64,000 nucleotides of DNA. It comes from Hyphomicrobiales bacterium. Its GTDB lineage: Bacteria > Pseudomonadota > Alphaproteobacteria > Rhizobiales > Xanthobacteraceae. The stretch lies in NCBI GenBank assembly GCA_021730985.1, contig JAKFYI010000019.1, forward strand, positions 1 through 64,000. Reading direction: 5' to 3'. The notes below the pieces were generated by a model. The model made no database searches. It saw only the letters and a list, made by a program, of their open reading frames with translations, and was not told the origin of the DNA. Shown in pieces: positions 33,081-42,024 of this stretch; position 1 is the first letter of the stretch; each line of letters opens with the position of its first letter. The translations under genes were made by a program, and so were the position numbers.

Positions 33081-33878
33081 ATGACGCTGCTCAAATGGTT
33101 GCTCGGCGCACTGGTGCTGTTCGGCGGCTTTGTCGCCCTGATGTACGTCGCGCAGCGTTCGCTGATGTATTTCCCCGACACCGCGCGCACGCCGCCGGCC
33201 GCAGCCGGGTTGTACGGTGCGGAGGAAATCACTCTTGAGACGGCCGATGGCGAGAAGGCGATCGCCTGGCATGTGCCGCCGCGCGGCGACAAGCCGGTTC
33301 TGTTGTACTTCCACGGCAACGGCGGCGCGCTGGTACACCGGGCCAACCGCTTCCGCGCGCTCACCGCCGATGGCACCGGTCTCGTCGCGCTGAGCTATCG
33401 CGGTTACGGCGGTTCGACCGGGCGGCCAACCGAACCGGGGCTGCTGGCGGACGCCAATGCGGCTTACGACTTTGCCGCCGCGCGCTATCCGGTGGAGCGC
33501 ATCGTGGCGTTTGGGGAATCGCTTGGCACCGGCGTCGCGGTGGCGCTGGCATCCGAACGCAAGGTTGGACGCGTCATCCTGCAGGCGCCGTTCACATCGG
33601 CGGCCGATATCGGCGCGCTGGCCTATCCGTTCCTGCCGGTGCGGCTGCTGATGCAGGATCAGTTCCGGTCGGACCTGCGCATCGGCAAAGTCCAGGCGCC
33701 GCTGCTGATCCTGCACGGCGAGCTCGATCGCGTGGTTCCGTTTGCCTTTGGCGAAAAGCTGCTGGCGCTGGCGAACGCGCCCAAGCGCCTCGTGCGCTTT
33801 CCGCGCGCCGGCCACAACGACCTTGATTCACACGGCGCGCAGGAGGCGGTGCGGCAGTTCCTGAATGAGGCGCGCTGA
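33081..33878 (+). CDS. Membrane-anchored alpha/beta hydrolase (BEM46/ABHD13-like)
   Basis: 265 residues. One N-terminal membrane anchor (LLKWLLGALVLFGGFVALMYVA) precedes QRSLMYFPD and the hydrolase domain. The oxyanion loop is FHGNGG, the nucleophile elbow GESLG, the acid is in LHGELDRVVP and the histidine in AGHNDL, so the triad is complete. The start at 33081 is used because the longer frame adds an unlikely leader. Relatives are serine hydrolases of unknown substrate at the membrane. It faces the second MFS gene. Confidence 0.9.
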   Translation: MTLLKWLLGALVLFGGFVALMYVAQRSLMYFPDTARTPPAAAGLYGAEEITLETADGEKAIAWHVPPRGDKPVLLYFHGNGGALVHRANRFRALTADGTGLVALSYRGYGGSTGRPTEPGLLADANAAYDFAAARYPVERIVAFGESLGTGVAVALASERKVGRVILQAPFTSAADIGALAYPFLPVRLLMQDQFRSDLRIGKVQAPLLILHGELDRVVPFAFGEKLLALANAPKRLVRFPRAGHNDLDSHGAQEAVRQFLNEAR

Positions 33879-33924
33879 TCCGCAACATTCGGCCTCGCTA
33901 TTTGCTTGCTGGGCGCTTGTGGCC

Positions 33925-35166
33925 TTACGGGTTCCGCTGCTGCCATAGGCTGGCGCGCCACTTCACGCCGACGATCACGGTGAAGAGCAGTCCGGTGCAC
34001 GCGAACAGCGACGCGGTCCAGCGGAAACCGATCCGCTCGATCAGTGCGCCGGCGATCAAGAGACCGAGCGGCAGGCTGTAGATCACGAGCATGCGCACAC
34101 CGAGCACGCGGCCGCGAAAGCGCTGGTTTGTCGTGCGCAGCAAGATCACTGTGTGGCACACCATGGTGAGGCTCTGGGTCACGCCGCACAGGAACAGCGT
34201 GACGAGGCCGCCGTTGAGATGCTGCATCTGGATGAAGATTAGGATCAGCAGGTGCCAGATCACTGCCGATATGAACATCAGCCGGGAGAGATTCACCTCG
34301 GCGCTGAACCAGGTCATGACCAGCGCGCCAAGCAACGCGCCGAAGCCAATCGATGCGACGAGATAGCCTAATCCGGTCTGGTCGATCCGGTAGATCTCCT
34401 TGGCGACGTAGGGCAGCAGCCCGTTGGTGATCGGAAACGCCGTGAAATTGAACAGCAGCGCGAGCCACACGATGGCGAGCAGGCTCGGCGTGTTCCAGAT
34501 GTGAACCACGCCCTCGCGCAGGTCGGCCCAGGTCGAGGCGCTGCTCCCTGTTGTAGACGCCGATGTTGCAACGGGCTCGGTTCTCGCGGGTCTGGCGCAC
34601 CAGGTCAGCAGCGAGCCGATCGCGTAGAGAATGGTGATCGCCACATAGGCCGGTGCCATGCCGAACGCTGCGAACAGGCCGGCGCCGGACAGCGCGCCGG
34701 TGATGCGCGCGATGTCGGACGTGGTCCGCGAGAAGCTCATCGCGCCGGTCAGCATGTTGGCCGGCATCGAATCCGCGATCAGCGCGCCGCGCATGCCCAT
34801 GTCGGACGGCCGCACCAGGCCGGAGACTCCGGCGATGACCAGCACCAGCAGCGGATCGAGCACGCCTGCAAACGCCAGCGCCATCAGCACGGCGGCCACC
34901 GCCGCGTAGATCGCGCGCATGCCGGAAAGCAATGCGCAATGGCCGACGCGGTCGCTCGCCACGCCCAGCATCGGCGCGATCAGCGTGCCGCCGTACAGCA
35001 GCGCCCCGTAAAGCGTGAGGTAGAACACCGAGCCGGTCTCGACCAGCACGTACCAGCCGAGGACGAGCGTCTCCATCTCGAATGCCCACGACACCGCGAG
35101 ATCCGCGGGCCATTGGTATCGATAGCTGCGGATGCGAAAGGGCGCGAGCGCGTACGGAAGCGGCAT
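33925..35166 (-). CDS. MFS transporter (MFS_3/EntS-like exporter type)
   Basis: 413 residues, about eleven or twelve membrane segments. The opening ALAPFRIRSYRYQWPADLAVSWAFEMETLVLGWYVL and the later LLPYVAKEIYRIDQTGLGYLVASIGFGALLGAL match the EntS-like group, whose members export siderophores or drugs. Nothing nearby identifies the substrate. Single gene. Confidence 0.82.
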   Translation of the reverse strand: MPLPYALAPFRIRSYRYQWPADLAVSWAFEMETLVLGWYVLVETGSVFYLTLYGALLYGGTLIAPMLGVASDRVGHCALLSGMRAIYAAVAAVLMALAFAGVLDPLLVLVIAGVSGLVRPSDMGMRGALIADSMPANMLTGAMSFSRTTSDIARITGALSGAGLFAAFGMAPAYVAITILYAIGSLLTWCARPARTEPVATSASTTGSSASTWADLREGVVHIWNTPSLLAIVWLALLFNFTAFPITNGLLPYVAKEIYRIDQTGLGYLVASIGFGALLGALVMTWFSAEVNLSRLMFISAVIWHLLILIFIQMQHLNGGLVTLFLCGVTQSLTMVCHTVILLRTTNQRFRGRVLGVRMLVIYSLPLGLLIAGALIERIGFRWTASLFACTGLLFTVIVGVKWRASLWQQRNP

Positions 35167-35280
35167 TGATGTCCCGGCAGGGATAGCGGGGATTATCTTA
35201 GCCGTTCGCCATCGCTCGTTGAGGGGGTGAGGGGACGTGACACAGAAATAATGGGTCGGCCCGGCGAGGCGACGCCGAGT

Positions 35281-36165
35281 TCAGAACGTCTGGTAGGTCC
35301 GGCCCATCTGGCCGCCGAGGCGCGCGAAGCCGGCCTTCGCCGGTTCGTGGTCCTTATTGATGTTGATCGCCTTGGCGTAGGAGCCGGCGGCCTTTTCCTT
35401 GTCGCCCAGGCGCTCGTAGGCGAGGCCGCGGCTGGTCCAGGCCTGGAGGCTCTGCGGCTCGGCGGTCACGGCATCGTCGAGATCGGAGGCGGCGGCTTTG
35501 AAATCGTTGATCGACATGTAGCTCAGCGCACGGGCGACGAACGGCTCGGACTCGTTCTGCGTCAACCCGATCGAGGTCGAGAAGTCGTCGATCGCGAAGC
35601 GGTGCTGGCGCTGGCTCTGATAGAGCAGGCCGCGGTTGTAATACGCTTGCGCGTTGTCTGGCCGGATCGATATCGCCTTGTTGAAATCGTTGAACGCGTT
35701 GAGCGTCTGCTTCTGGGTGCGATGCACGATGCCGCGGCCGAGATACGCCACGGCGTAGGCCTGGTCGAGCTCGATGGCCTTGTTGTAGTCGGCGAGGGCC
35801 AAATCGAGCTTGCCGGTCTTGCGATAGATCAGGGCGCGGTTGGCGTAGGCCTGGGTGTAGTTCGGATCGAGGCTGATCGCCTTGTTGAAGTCGGTCAGCG
35901 CCTCCTGGTTGCGGCCGGCCTGGCCGAACACGGTGCCGCGCATGTTGACCGCCTGCGGGTCGTTGGGATTGCGCTGCACGACGCTGGTCAGCGATGCGAT
36001 GTTGGAGGGCGAGGCCGCGAGCTGGCTGTCTTCGGACTCGGGCGAGGTCGGGCCGGCGGTGAAGCTGGAACTCTGGCAGCCGGCCAGGCCGATCGCCGCG
36101 GCGATCAGGGCTGCGCGCGCCATGTGGCTCAAGCTCATGCTGTTCACGGCCGTCATGGGCGACAT
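35281..36165 (-). CDS. TPR-repeat lipoprotein
   Basis: 294 residues. A lipoprotein signal with lipobox AIGLAGC lies near residue 32, followed by a short linker and about six tetratricopeptide repeats (NPNDPQAVNMRGTVFGQAGRNQEALTDFNKAISLDPNYTQAYANRALIYRKTGKLDLALADYNKAIELD and on). It should sit on a periplasmic membrane face and act as a protein-binding scaffold. Related TPR lipoproteins (NlpI-like) tie peptidoglycan enzymes together; that function is only possible here. Start ATG at 36165 has GGTGAG upstream, but ATG codons ten or fifteen codons later are also usable. Confidence 0.88.
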   Translation of the reverse strand: MSPMTAVNSMSLSHMARAALIAAAIGLAGCQSSSFTAGPTSPESEDSQLAASPSNIASLTSVVQRNPNDPQAVNMRGTVFGQAGRNQEALTDFNKAISLDPNYTQAYANRALIYRKTGKLDLALADYNKAIELDQAYAVAYLGRGIVHRTQKQTLNAFNDFNKAISIRPDNAQAYYNRGLLYQSQRQHRFAIDDFSTSIGLTQNESEPFVARALSYMSINDFKAAASDLDDAVTAEPQSLQAWTSRGLAYERLGDKEKAAGSYAKAININKDHEPAKAGFARLGGQMGRTYQTF

Positions 36166-36251
36166 CTTGAGCTCACCGGGCTCTCGATCGTGTGTTCAGC
36201 CAAGCAATGCGGCGAAGGTTCGACGATAGCCCCCGGCCGCACAAAACGATA

Positions 36252-36281
36252 GCGCGGGCCGGGGGTTGCCCCCGCCCGCGC
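36252..36281 (-). terminator. Terminator-like hairpin after rpsU
   Basis: On the minus strand GCGCGGGC-GGGGG-CAA-CCCCC-GGCCCGCGC folds with one bulge and is followed by TATCGTTTTG. It lies 37 bases after the rpsU stop. Confidence 0.6.
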
Positions 36282-36317
36282 CGTGGAAAACCTTGCAGTC
36301 TTGAAGGAGGCCGGGCC

Positions 36318-36677
36318 CTAGCGGCCAAATCCGCCGCCGCCGCCGAAACCGCCGCCACCACCGAAGCCGCCGCCGCTGCGGCCGGCACCGCCGCGACCAC
36401 CCGGAGCACCGCCGCGGGCGCCATCGCGTCCACCGGCGCCCGGCGCACCGAACACCGGCTTGGGCTTCATCGGAAGCAGGCCCTCGCGCTGCATCTTCTT
36501 GCGCGCCAGCTTGCGGGCGCGGCGAACCGCCTCCGCCTTCTCACGGGCCTTCTTTTCCGACGGCTTTTCGTAATGGCCGCGAAGCTTCATCTCGCGGAAA
36601 ATGCCCTCGCGCTGCATCTTCTTCTTCAGCGCCTTGAGGGCTTGATCGACGTTATTGTCGCGGACAAGAACCTGCAC
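36318..36677 (-). CDS. rpsU: 30S ribosomal protein S21 with glycine-rich C-terminal extension
   Basis: 119 residues. Residues 1-70 are S21: [67 protein letters not shown]. The last 45 residues are an added tail rich in Gly, Arg and Phe, finishing in repeats of GGGFG. Alphaproteobacterial S21 is often longer than the 71 residues of E. coli, but this tail looks like an RGG/FG-type disordered segment. S21 helps the 30S subunit pair with the Shine-Dalgarno sequence. Start is GTG with AAGGAA upstream. Confidence 0.93.
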   Translation of the reverse strand: MQVLVRDNNVDQALKALKKKMQREGIFREMKLRGHYEKPSEKKAREKAEAVRRARKLARKKMQREGLLPMKPKPVFGAPGAGGRDGARGGAPGGRGGAGRSGGGFGGGGGFGGGGGFGR

Positions 36678-36810
36678 TCGTCGTTCCTTCTAATCCAATC
36701 CGGGAAAGGGGTTCAGTGGACGGCCAAGCAGACCGTCGAGTCGGGCGCTGGTAGCAGGAAAGCCGCCAAAAGTCCATCGTCTACGTGGTTTTTGCGGGAA
36801 TGGGACTGGG

Positions 36811-37107
36811 TCAGGCGCTGATGTCGGGGGTGATCTGGTCTTCGATGGCGATGATGCGGTCGCGCAGCACCAGCTTGCGCTTCTTGAGCCGCTGAATCTG
36901 CAGGCGATCCGAGCCGGACGCCGTTTCCAGCGCCTCGATCGCCGAGTCGAGATCGCGATGCTCCTGGCGAAGCCGCGCCAGGGAGGCGAGAAGTTCGCGC
37001 TCTTCCTCGTCGGTCATCGCCGGACCCATCGACCCGGGCACGAGCCTGACGGTCTCCGGAGCCGCGGGCGCGAAACCTGGAACCAACACAAAGTCTTGAA
37101 TTCGCAT
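36811..37107 (-). CDS. YdcH-like (DUF465) short coiled-coil protein
   Basis: 98 residues from the ATG at 37107, or 68 from an internal ATG at 37017 (MTDEEERELLASLARLRQEHRDLDSAIEAL). The conserved part, LARLRQEHRDLDSAIEALETASGSDRLQIQRLKKRKLVLRDRIIAIEDQITPD, is two antiparallel helices typical of DUF465. The extra N-terminal piece (MRIQDFVLVPGFAPAAPET) is of unclear reality. Function unknown; the family is abundant in alphaproteobacteria. A second DUF465-like gene lies 238 bases away, divergent. Confidence 0.85.
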   Translation of the reverse strand: MRIQDFVLVPGFAPAAPETVRLVPGSMGPAMTDEEERELLASLARLRQEHRDLDSAIEALETASGSDRLQIQRLKKRKLVLRDRIIAIEDQITPDISA

Positions 37108-37345
37108 GACTTTTGCAACTCGACAGCAGCCGCTATGGAAACATCCGGCAGGCGCACCGCGACCGAAGACGTAAGCAATTATCGCCCCTTTCTCAAGGGC
37201 CGTTCAAGCGGACGGTCAACGCGCCGTTGCATGTTAGCGGGGATTTGTTGCGGTGCACAAGTCCGCCTCGGGTCGACTTGCAAGGCCCCTCGTGGCACAC
37301 TTGCCGAGTCAGGGGTGAGTTCTAATCCGATGGAGACATCGCATA

Positions 37346-37522
37346 ATGACCATCCAAGCCCATCTCAGCGAACTTGAGCGGCGGCACCGGAAACTCGAAG
37401 ACGAGATCAATGACGCTATGGCGCATCCGTCATCGGATGCACTGAAGATCGCGGAATTGAAGCGTCAGAAGCTTCAGGTGAAGGACCAGATCACGCGCCT
37501 CAAGGGATCGAGCATCCACTGA
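37346..37522 (+). CDS. Second YdcH-like (DUF465) protein, 58 aa
   Basis: A 58-residue protein: two helices, AHLSELERRHRKLEDEINDAMAHPSSDALKIAELKRQKLQVKDQITRLK. It has the DUF465 pattern of one helix, a short Pro/Ser-containing turn and a basic second helix. The ribosome binding site is weak (GGAG about 11 bases before the ATG). It is divergent from the longer DUF465 gene; the gap between shows no other gene. Confidence 0.85.
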   Translation: MTIQAHLSELERRHRKLEDEINDAMAHPSSDALKIAELKRQKLQVKDQITRLKGSSIH

Positions 37523-37633
37523 GGAGCCGTTTCTGCTGACTTGATGTTTCGAGTTTTTGCCGCCGGCTCTCGCCACGGGAGCCGGCGGTGCTATTTTGGA
37601 CCCCGGCCGCAGCGCCGGACTTGGGAGGACGCA

Positions 37634-38620
37634 GTGAACAAGAAGACGTCAACAATCGCCGCGCTCGCGCTGACGGCCGGTCTCGCCGCATTCGCCTCCG
37701 CAGGCCCCGCTGTCGCGCAGGACTACCCGAACCGCCTTGTGACCCTGGTGGTGCCTTATCCGCCGGGCGGCGGCGTCGATGTGTTGGCGCGCGTCGTGGC
37801 CGACAAGCTGTCGGGCCTGCTCGGCCAGCAGGTCATCGTCGACAACCGGGTCGGCGGCTCCGGCATCGTCGGCACCCGTGCGTTCGTCCGCAGCGCCCCG
37901 GACGGCTACACCTTGTTTCTCGGCCACACCGGCTCGATCTCGATCAATCCGACGCTCTACGCCAACGCCAACTTCGATCCGCGTAAGGACTTCACGCCAA
38001 TCGGGCTGGTGGCGTCGATGCCGGTCGCTCTGCTCGCGCATCCGAGCTTCCCCGCCAAGACGATCGGTGAGGTGGTCGAGATCGCCAAGAAGGAAGGCGA
38101 CAAGTTCAACATCGGCACCTCGGCGGTCGGCACCGGCGGTTACCTGTCGGCCGAGCTGTTCAAGTCGATCACCGGCGTGAACGCGCAGATCATTCCCTAC
38201 AAGGGCACCGCGCAGATGATGAACGACCTGATCGGTGGGCACATGAAGCTCGCGTTCGGCGTGCTGCCGCCGGCGATGGGCAACCTTGCGGCCGGCTCGC
38301 TGCGCGGCATCGCGGTGCTCGACGCGCGGCGCTTCAGCATGCTGCCCGACGTGCAGACGGCGAACGAGTCCGGCATGCCCGGCTTTGAATCGGTGCTGCA
38401 CTACGGAGTGCTGGGTCCGGCCGGCATGCCGCAGCCGATCGTCGATAAGCTCAACGCGGCGCTGCGCCAATTGGTGGCGATGGAAGACGTCAAGAAGCGC
38501 ATCAACAACGAGGGCGGCGATCCGCTGGCCTCGACGCCCGAGGAGTACGCCAAGGATATCGATCTCGAATTCACCAAGTGGGGCACGCTGATCAAGAAAC
38601 TCAACCTGAAGGTCGAATGA
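37634..38620 (+). CDS. Bug/TctC solute receptor, tandem array member 1
   Basis: 328 residues. GTG start at 37634 with GGGAGGA upstream. Signal peptide ends PAVAQ; the mature protein opens DYPNRLVTLVVPYPPGGGVDVLARVVADKLSGLLGQQVIVDNRVGGSGIVGTRAFVRSAPDGYTLFLG. The pattern GGGVD in the ligand loop is the standard carboxylate-binding form. Its stop overlaps the next start (ATGA), so members 1 to 3 are translated as a coupled series. No membrane subunits accompany it. Confidence 0.94.
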   Translation: MNKKTSTIAALALTAGLAAFASAGPAVAQDYPNRLVTLVVPYPPGGGVDVLARVVADKLSGLLGQQVIVDNRVGGSGIVGTRAFVRSAPDGYTLFLGHTGSISINPTLYANANFDPRKDFTPIGLVASMPVALLAHPSFPAKTIGEVVEIAKKEGDKFNIGTSAVGTGGYLSAELFKSITGVNAQIIPYKGTAQMMNDLIGGHMKLAFGVLPPAMGNLAAGSLRGIAVLDARRFSMLPDVQTANESGMPGFESVLHYGVLGPAGMPQPIVDKLNAALRQLVAMEDVKKRINNEGGDPLASTPEEYAKDIDLEFTKWGTLIKKLNLKVE

Positions 38621-39588
38621 TGCTTTCTTCGCGAGCACTTGCGACGGTCGTCCTCGCCGGGCTCCTCATCGGCGCGCCCGCGTCGGCGCAGGAGTATCCG
38701 GTGCGTCCGATCACGCTGGTGGTGCCGTTCCCGGCGGGCGGTGGCAACGATGCGCTGGCTCGTGTGGTCGCGGAGAAGATGAGCAAGACGCTCGGTCAGC
38801 AGGTGGTGGTCGAAAATCGCTCCGGCGCCGGCGGCACCATCGGCACCCGCGCGGTCGCGAAGGCCGCGCCAGACGGCTATACGATCCTGCTGACGTATAC
38901 CGGCACGCTTGCGATCAATCCCAGCCTCTATCCGAACGCCGGCTACGATCCGCGCAAGGACTTCGCGCCGATCGGGCTGATCGCCTATCTGCCGAGCGTG
39001 CTGGTGGTGCACCCCTCGCTGCCGGTCAAATCGACCGCCGAGTTGATCACGTACGCCAAGGCCAATCGCGGCAAGATCAACTACGCGTTTGTGCCAAGCA
39101 CGGTCGGGCACATCACCACCGAGCTGTTTGCCAGAACCGCCGGCATCGAGCTCGCCAGCATTCCCTACAAGGGCAATGGCAACGCACTCGGCGACCTGCT
39201 CGGCGGCCATGTCTCGATGATGTTTATCTCGCTGTTGCCGATCGTCGGCAACGTCAAGGCCGGTACGCTCCGCGCGCTCGCGATCACCAGTCCGCAACGT
39301 TCCGCCTTGCTGCCCGATGTGCCGCCGATCTCGGAATCTGGACTGCCGGGATTTTCTGCGGTGACGCACTACGGACTGGCCGCGCCGCCCGGCACGCCGC
39401 GCGCCATCGTCGAGCGGCTGAACAAGGAGCTGCAGGCCGCGCTCGTGCTGGACGACGTGCGCGCCAAGCTCTCGATCGACGGCGCCGTGCCGCTGCCCGG
39501 TACGCCGGAGACTTATGCGGCCGTGATCGACACCGAAGAAAAGAACTGGGGCTCGACCGTCAAGAGTCTGAACCTGAAGGTTGAGTGA
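38617..39588 (+). CDS. Bug/TctC solute receptor, tandem array member 2
   Basis: 323 residues. It starts at the ATG overlapping the previous stop. After the signal (…APASAQ) comes EYPVRPITLVVPFPAGGGNDALARVVAEKMSKTLGQQVVVENRSGAGGTIGTRAVAKAAPDGYTILLTYTG. The loop here is GGGND. It ends in SLNLKVE like members 1 and 4, a sign of recent duplication in the C-terminal half. Its stop overlaps member 3's GTG start. Confidence 0.94.
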   Translation: MMLSSRALATVVLAGLLIGAPASAQEYPVRPITLVVPFPAGGGNDALARVVAEKMSKTLGQQVVVENRSGAGGTIGTRAVAKAAPDGYTILLTYTGTLAINPSLYPNAGYDPRKDFAPIGLIAYLPSVLVVHPSLPVKSTAELITYAKANRGKINYAFVPSTVGHITTELFARTAGIELASIPYKGNGNALGDLLGGHVSMMFISLLPIVGNVKAGTLRALAITSPQRSALLPDVPPISESGLPGFSAVTHYGLAAPPGTPRAIVERLNKELQAALVLDDVRAKLSIDGAVPLPGTPETYAAVIDTEEKNWGSTVKSLNLKVE

Positions 39589-40565
39589 CAGTGCGAAGAA
39601 ACGCGAGAATTCTGGCGTTGGCTGCCGCGTTTGGCTACGTGCTCGCGCACGGCGCTGCGGCGCAGGACTATCCTACCCGTCCGATCACGCTGATCGTGCC
39701 GTTTCCCGCCGGCGGCGGCGTCGATGTGATCGGCCGCATCGTCGCCGAGAAGCTCACCGCTGCGCTCGGCCAGCAGGTGATCGTGGACAATCGGGGTGGG
39801 GCAGCCGGTGTGATCGGCACCCGTGTCGCAAAGGCTGCGGCACCCGACGGCTACACGCTGGTGATGGCGACCTCCGGGTCGATCGCGATCAATCCGACGC
39901 TGTATGCGAACCCCGGCTACGAGCCGCGCAAGGATCTCGCCCCGATCGGGCTGATCTCCTCGACGCCGATCGTGCTGATGGCGCATCCGTCGGCGCCGCA
40001 GCAGACGCTCGCCGAGGTGGTCGCCTTCGCCAAGGCCAATCCGGGCAAGCTCGACATCGGCACGCCGCCGCCCGGCACCAGCGCCTATCTCGGCGCCGAG
40101 CTGTTCAAGTCGCTGGCCGGCATCGACTTCACCATCGTGACCTACAAGGGGACCGGGCCACTCACCACCGATCTGATCGGCGGCCACGTCAAGCTTGCGC
40201 TCAACGTGCTGGCGCCCGCGCTGAGCAATCTGAATTCGGGCGGCTTGCGCGCGCTGGCCGTGTTGGGCCCAAAACGATCGTCGCTGCTGCCCAGCGTTCC
40301 GACCTCCGCCGAAGCCGGCTTGCCCGGTTTCGAGTCCGGCCTGAACTACGGATTGCTGGCGCCGGCCGGCACGCCGCGGGCGATCATCGACAAGCTCAAC
40401 GCGGTGCTGCGCGCGGGCGTGGATACGCCGGAGGTGCGGGCGCGGATCGCGGCCGACGGCGGCGATCCGATGCCCTCCAGCCCGGAGGAATACGCAGCCG
40501 ACATCGAGCGCGAAGACAAAAAATGGGGCGATCTGATCCGCAAGCTCAAGCTCCGGATCGACTAG
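39585..40565 (+). CDS. Bug/TctC solute receptor, tandem array member 3
   Basis: 326 residues from the GTG overlapping the previous stop; a second in-frame GTG lies two codons later. The mature protein opens DYPTRPITLIVPFPAGGGVDVIGRIVAEKLTAALGQQVIVDNRGGAAGVIGTRVAKAAAPDGYTLVMATSG. It ends LKLKLRID, unlike the other array members. It is followed after 24 bases by member 4. Confidence 0.94.
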   Translation: MTVRRNARILALAAAFGYVLAHGAAAQDYPTRPITLIVPFPAGGGVDVIGRIVAEKLTAALGQQVIVDNRGGAAGVIGTRVAKAAAPDGYTLVMATSGSIAINPTLYANPGYEPRKDLAPIGLISSTPIVLMAHPSAPQQTLAEVVAFAKANPGKLDIGTPPPGTSAYLGAELFKSLAGIDFTIVTYKGTGPLTTDLIGGHVKLALNVLAPALSNLNSGGLRALAVLGPKRSSLLPSVPTSAEAGLPGFESGLNYGLLAPAGTPRAIIDKLNAVLRAGVDTPEVRARIAADGGDPMPSSPEEYAADIEREDKKWGDLIRKLKLRID

Positions 40566-40589
40566 GCAGAGACTTGAGGAGCATTCACG

Positions 40590-41561
40590 GTGCGGAAAAC
40601 GACAATCATGGGCGCGTTGGCCGCCGCGGTTCTGCTGGTGCCGGCCGCGCCCGTTGCCGCGCAGGACTATCCGAACCGTCCCATCACCATGATCGTGCCG
40701 TTCCCTCCGGGCGGCGGCAATGACACGCTGGCCCGCATTGTCGCGGCCAAGCTGTCGTCCGCGCTCGGTCAGCAGGTGGTGGTGGACAACCGCGGCGGCG
40801 CGAATGGCGTGATCGCGATGCGCGCGGCAGCGCGCGCGGCGCCCGACGGTTACACCATCGTGTTCGCCAACACGTCGTCGACCACCATCAACCTCGCGCT
40901 CAACCCGAACGCCGGTTACGACACCCGCAAGGAGTTCGCGCCGATCGGCCTGTTCGCCTCCGCCGGGATCGGCATCATCGCGCATCCGGGGTTTGCCGCG
41001 AACAACGTGACCGAACTGATCGCGCTCGCCAAGCAGCAGGACGGCAAGCTCTCGATCGGCACCTCGCCGCCGGGCAGCGGCTCGCACCTGTCCGCCGAAC
41101 TGTTCAAGGCCAAGACCGGCATCAACGTGACGTATGTGCCTTACAAGGGCGCGGCCGCGCTCAACAACGATCTGCTGGGCGGCCACATTCCGGTGGTGTT
41201 CAGCGTGCTGCCGGCTTCGCTCGGCGCGATCAAGGCGGGACAGCTCAAGGTGCTGGGCATGACCGGCACCGCGCGCATCTCCATGCTGCCCGACGTGCCG
41301 ACCGTGTCGGAAACCATTCCGGGCTTCGAGGCGGTGCTGCGCTACGGCCTGCTGGCGCCGGCGGGAACGCCCGCGCCGATTGTCGCGCGGCTCAACAGGG
41401 AGCTGGTGGTGCTGGCCGGCTCCGACGAGGTGAAGGCCCGCATCGCCAACGAGGCCGGCGTGGCGCTGACCTCGACGCCGGAGCAATACTCCGCCGAGAT
41501 CGCGCGCGAGGACGGCATCTGGGCGCCGCTGATCAAGAGTCTCAACCTGAAGGTCGAATAG
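40590..41561 (+). CDS. Bug/TctC solute receptor, tandem array member 4
   Basis: 323 residues, GTG start with GAGGAGC upstream. The ligand loop is GGGND, as in member 2, and the pair share PNRPITMIVPFPPGGGNDTLARIVAAKLSSALGQQVVVDNRGGANGVIAMRAAARAAPDGYTIVFANTS. The pattern of ligand loops along the array (VD, ND, VD, ND) suggests that a two-gene unit was duplicated. It converges on the PilZ gene. Confidence 0.94.
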   Translation: MRKTTIMGALAAAVLLVPAAPVAAQDYPNRPITMIVPFPPGGGNDTLARIVAAKLSSALGQQVVVDNRGGANGVIAMRAAARAAPDGYTIVFANTSSTTINLALNPNAGYDTRKEFAPIGLFASAGIGIIAHPGFAANNVTELIALAKQQDGKLSIGTSPPGSGSHLSAELFKAKTGINVTYVPYKGAAALNNDLLGGHIPVVFSVLPASLGAIKAGQLKVLGMTGTARISMLPDVPTVSETIPGFEAVLRYGLLAPAGTPAPIVARLNRELVVLAGSDEVKARIANEAGVALTSTPEQYSAEIAREDGIWAPLIKSLNLKVE

Positions 41562-41570
41562 CGCAGCCCG

Positions 41571-41852
41571 TCAGCGCACGAATTCGACGCCGAGTTCTCC
41601 GCCCAGCCGCCACACCACGCGGCATTCGCGCCGGACACGGTGTCCTTCGCCGGACAGCGACAGGGTGAACCGTTCCGGCATTTCGATCTCGGAATACAGC
41701 CTGGCGCCGCGTTCCGAAATGTCGGTCACCATGCAGTCGCGCGGCAGCGCGCCGGCGCCACTGTGAAATTTCGCGATGCGATTGATGACGCGGCGCGGGG
41801 AGTCACGACGATCCTTCAACACGGGTGCCAAACATCCTGTTTGTCCGCCCAC
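41571..41852 (-). CDS. PilZ-domain protein
   Basis: 93 residues with one PilZ domain: DRRDSPRRVINRIAKFHSGAGALPRDCMVTDISERGARLYSEIEMPERFTLSL. The RRxxR (here DSPRRVINR) and D-x-S-x-x-G motifs that bind cyclic di-GMP are both visible. Such stand-alone PilZ proteins relay c-di-GMP to motility or polysaccharide targets. The start is uncertain: GTG at 41852 overlaps its own AGGAG, and an in-frame GTG near 41822 (MLKDRRDSPRR-like start) may be the real one. Confidence 0.85.
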   Translation of the reverse strand: MGGQTGCLAPVLKDRRDSPRRVINRIAKFHSGAGALPRDCMVTDISERGARLYSEIEMPERFTLSLSGEGHRVRRECRVVWRLGGELGVEFVR

Positions 41853-42024
41853 TCCTAATGCGGTTCCATCCAGGATTCCTTGCGCGGTTCGCTCAAGTTT
41901 TACGGCTCGCCATTAACCACGCGCACTAACCACGGCCGATAACCAAGGACGCAAACAACGGCGCCGGCGCGATTGGCGGGGCTTCGCGGGTTCGGTACCT
42001 CTGCAAGGGGGTGGAGGTATCATC

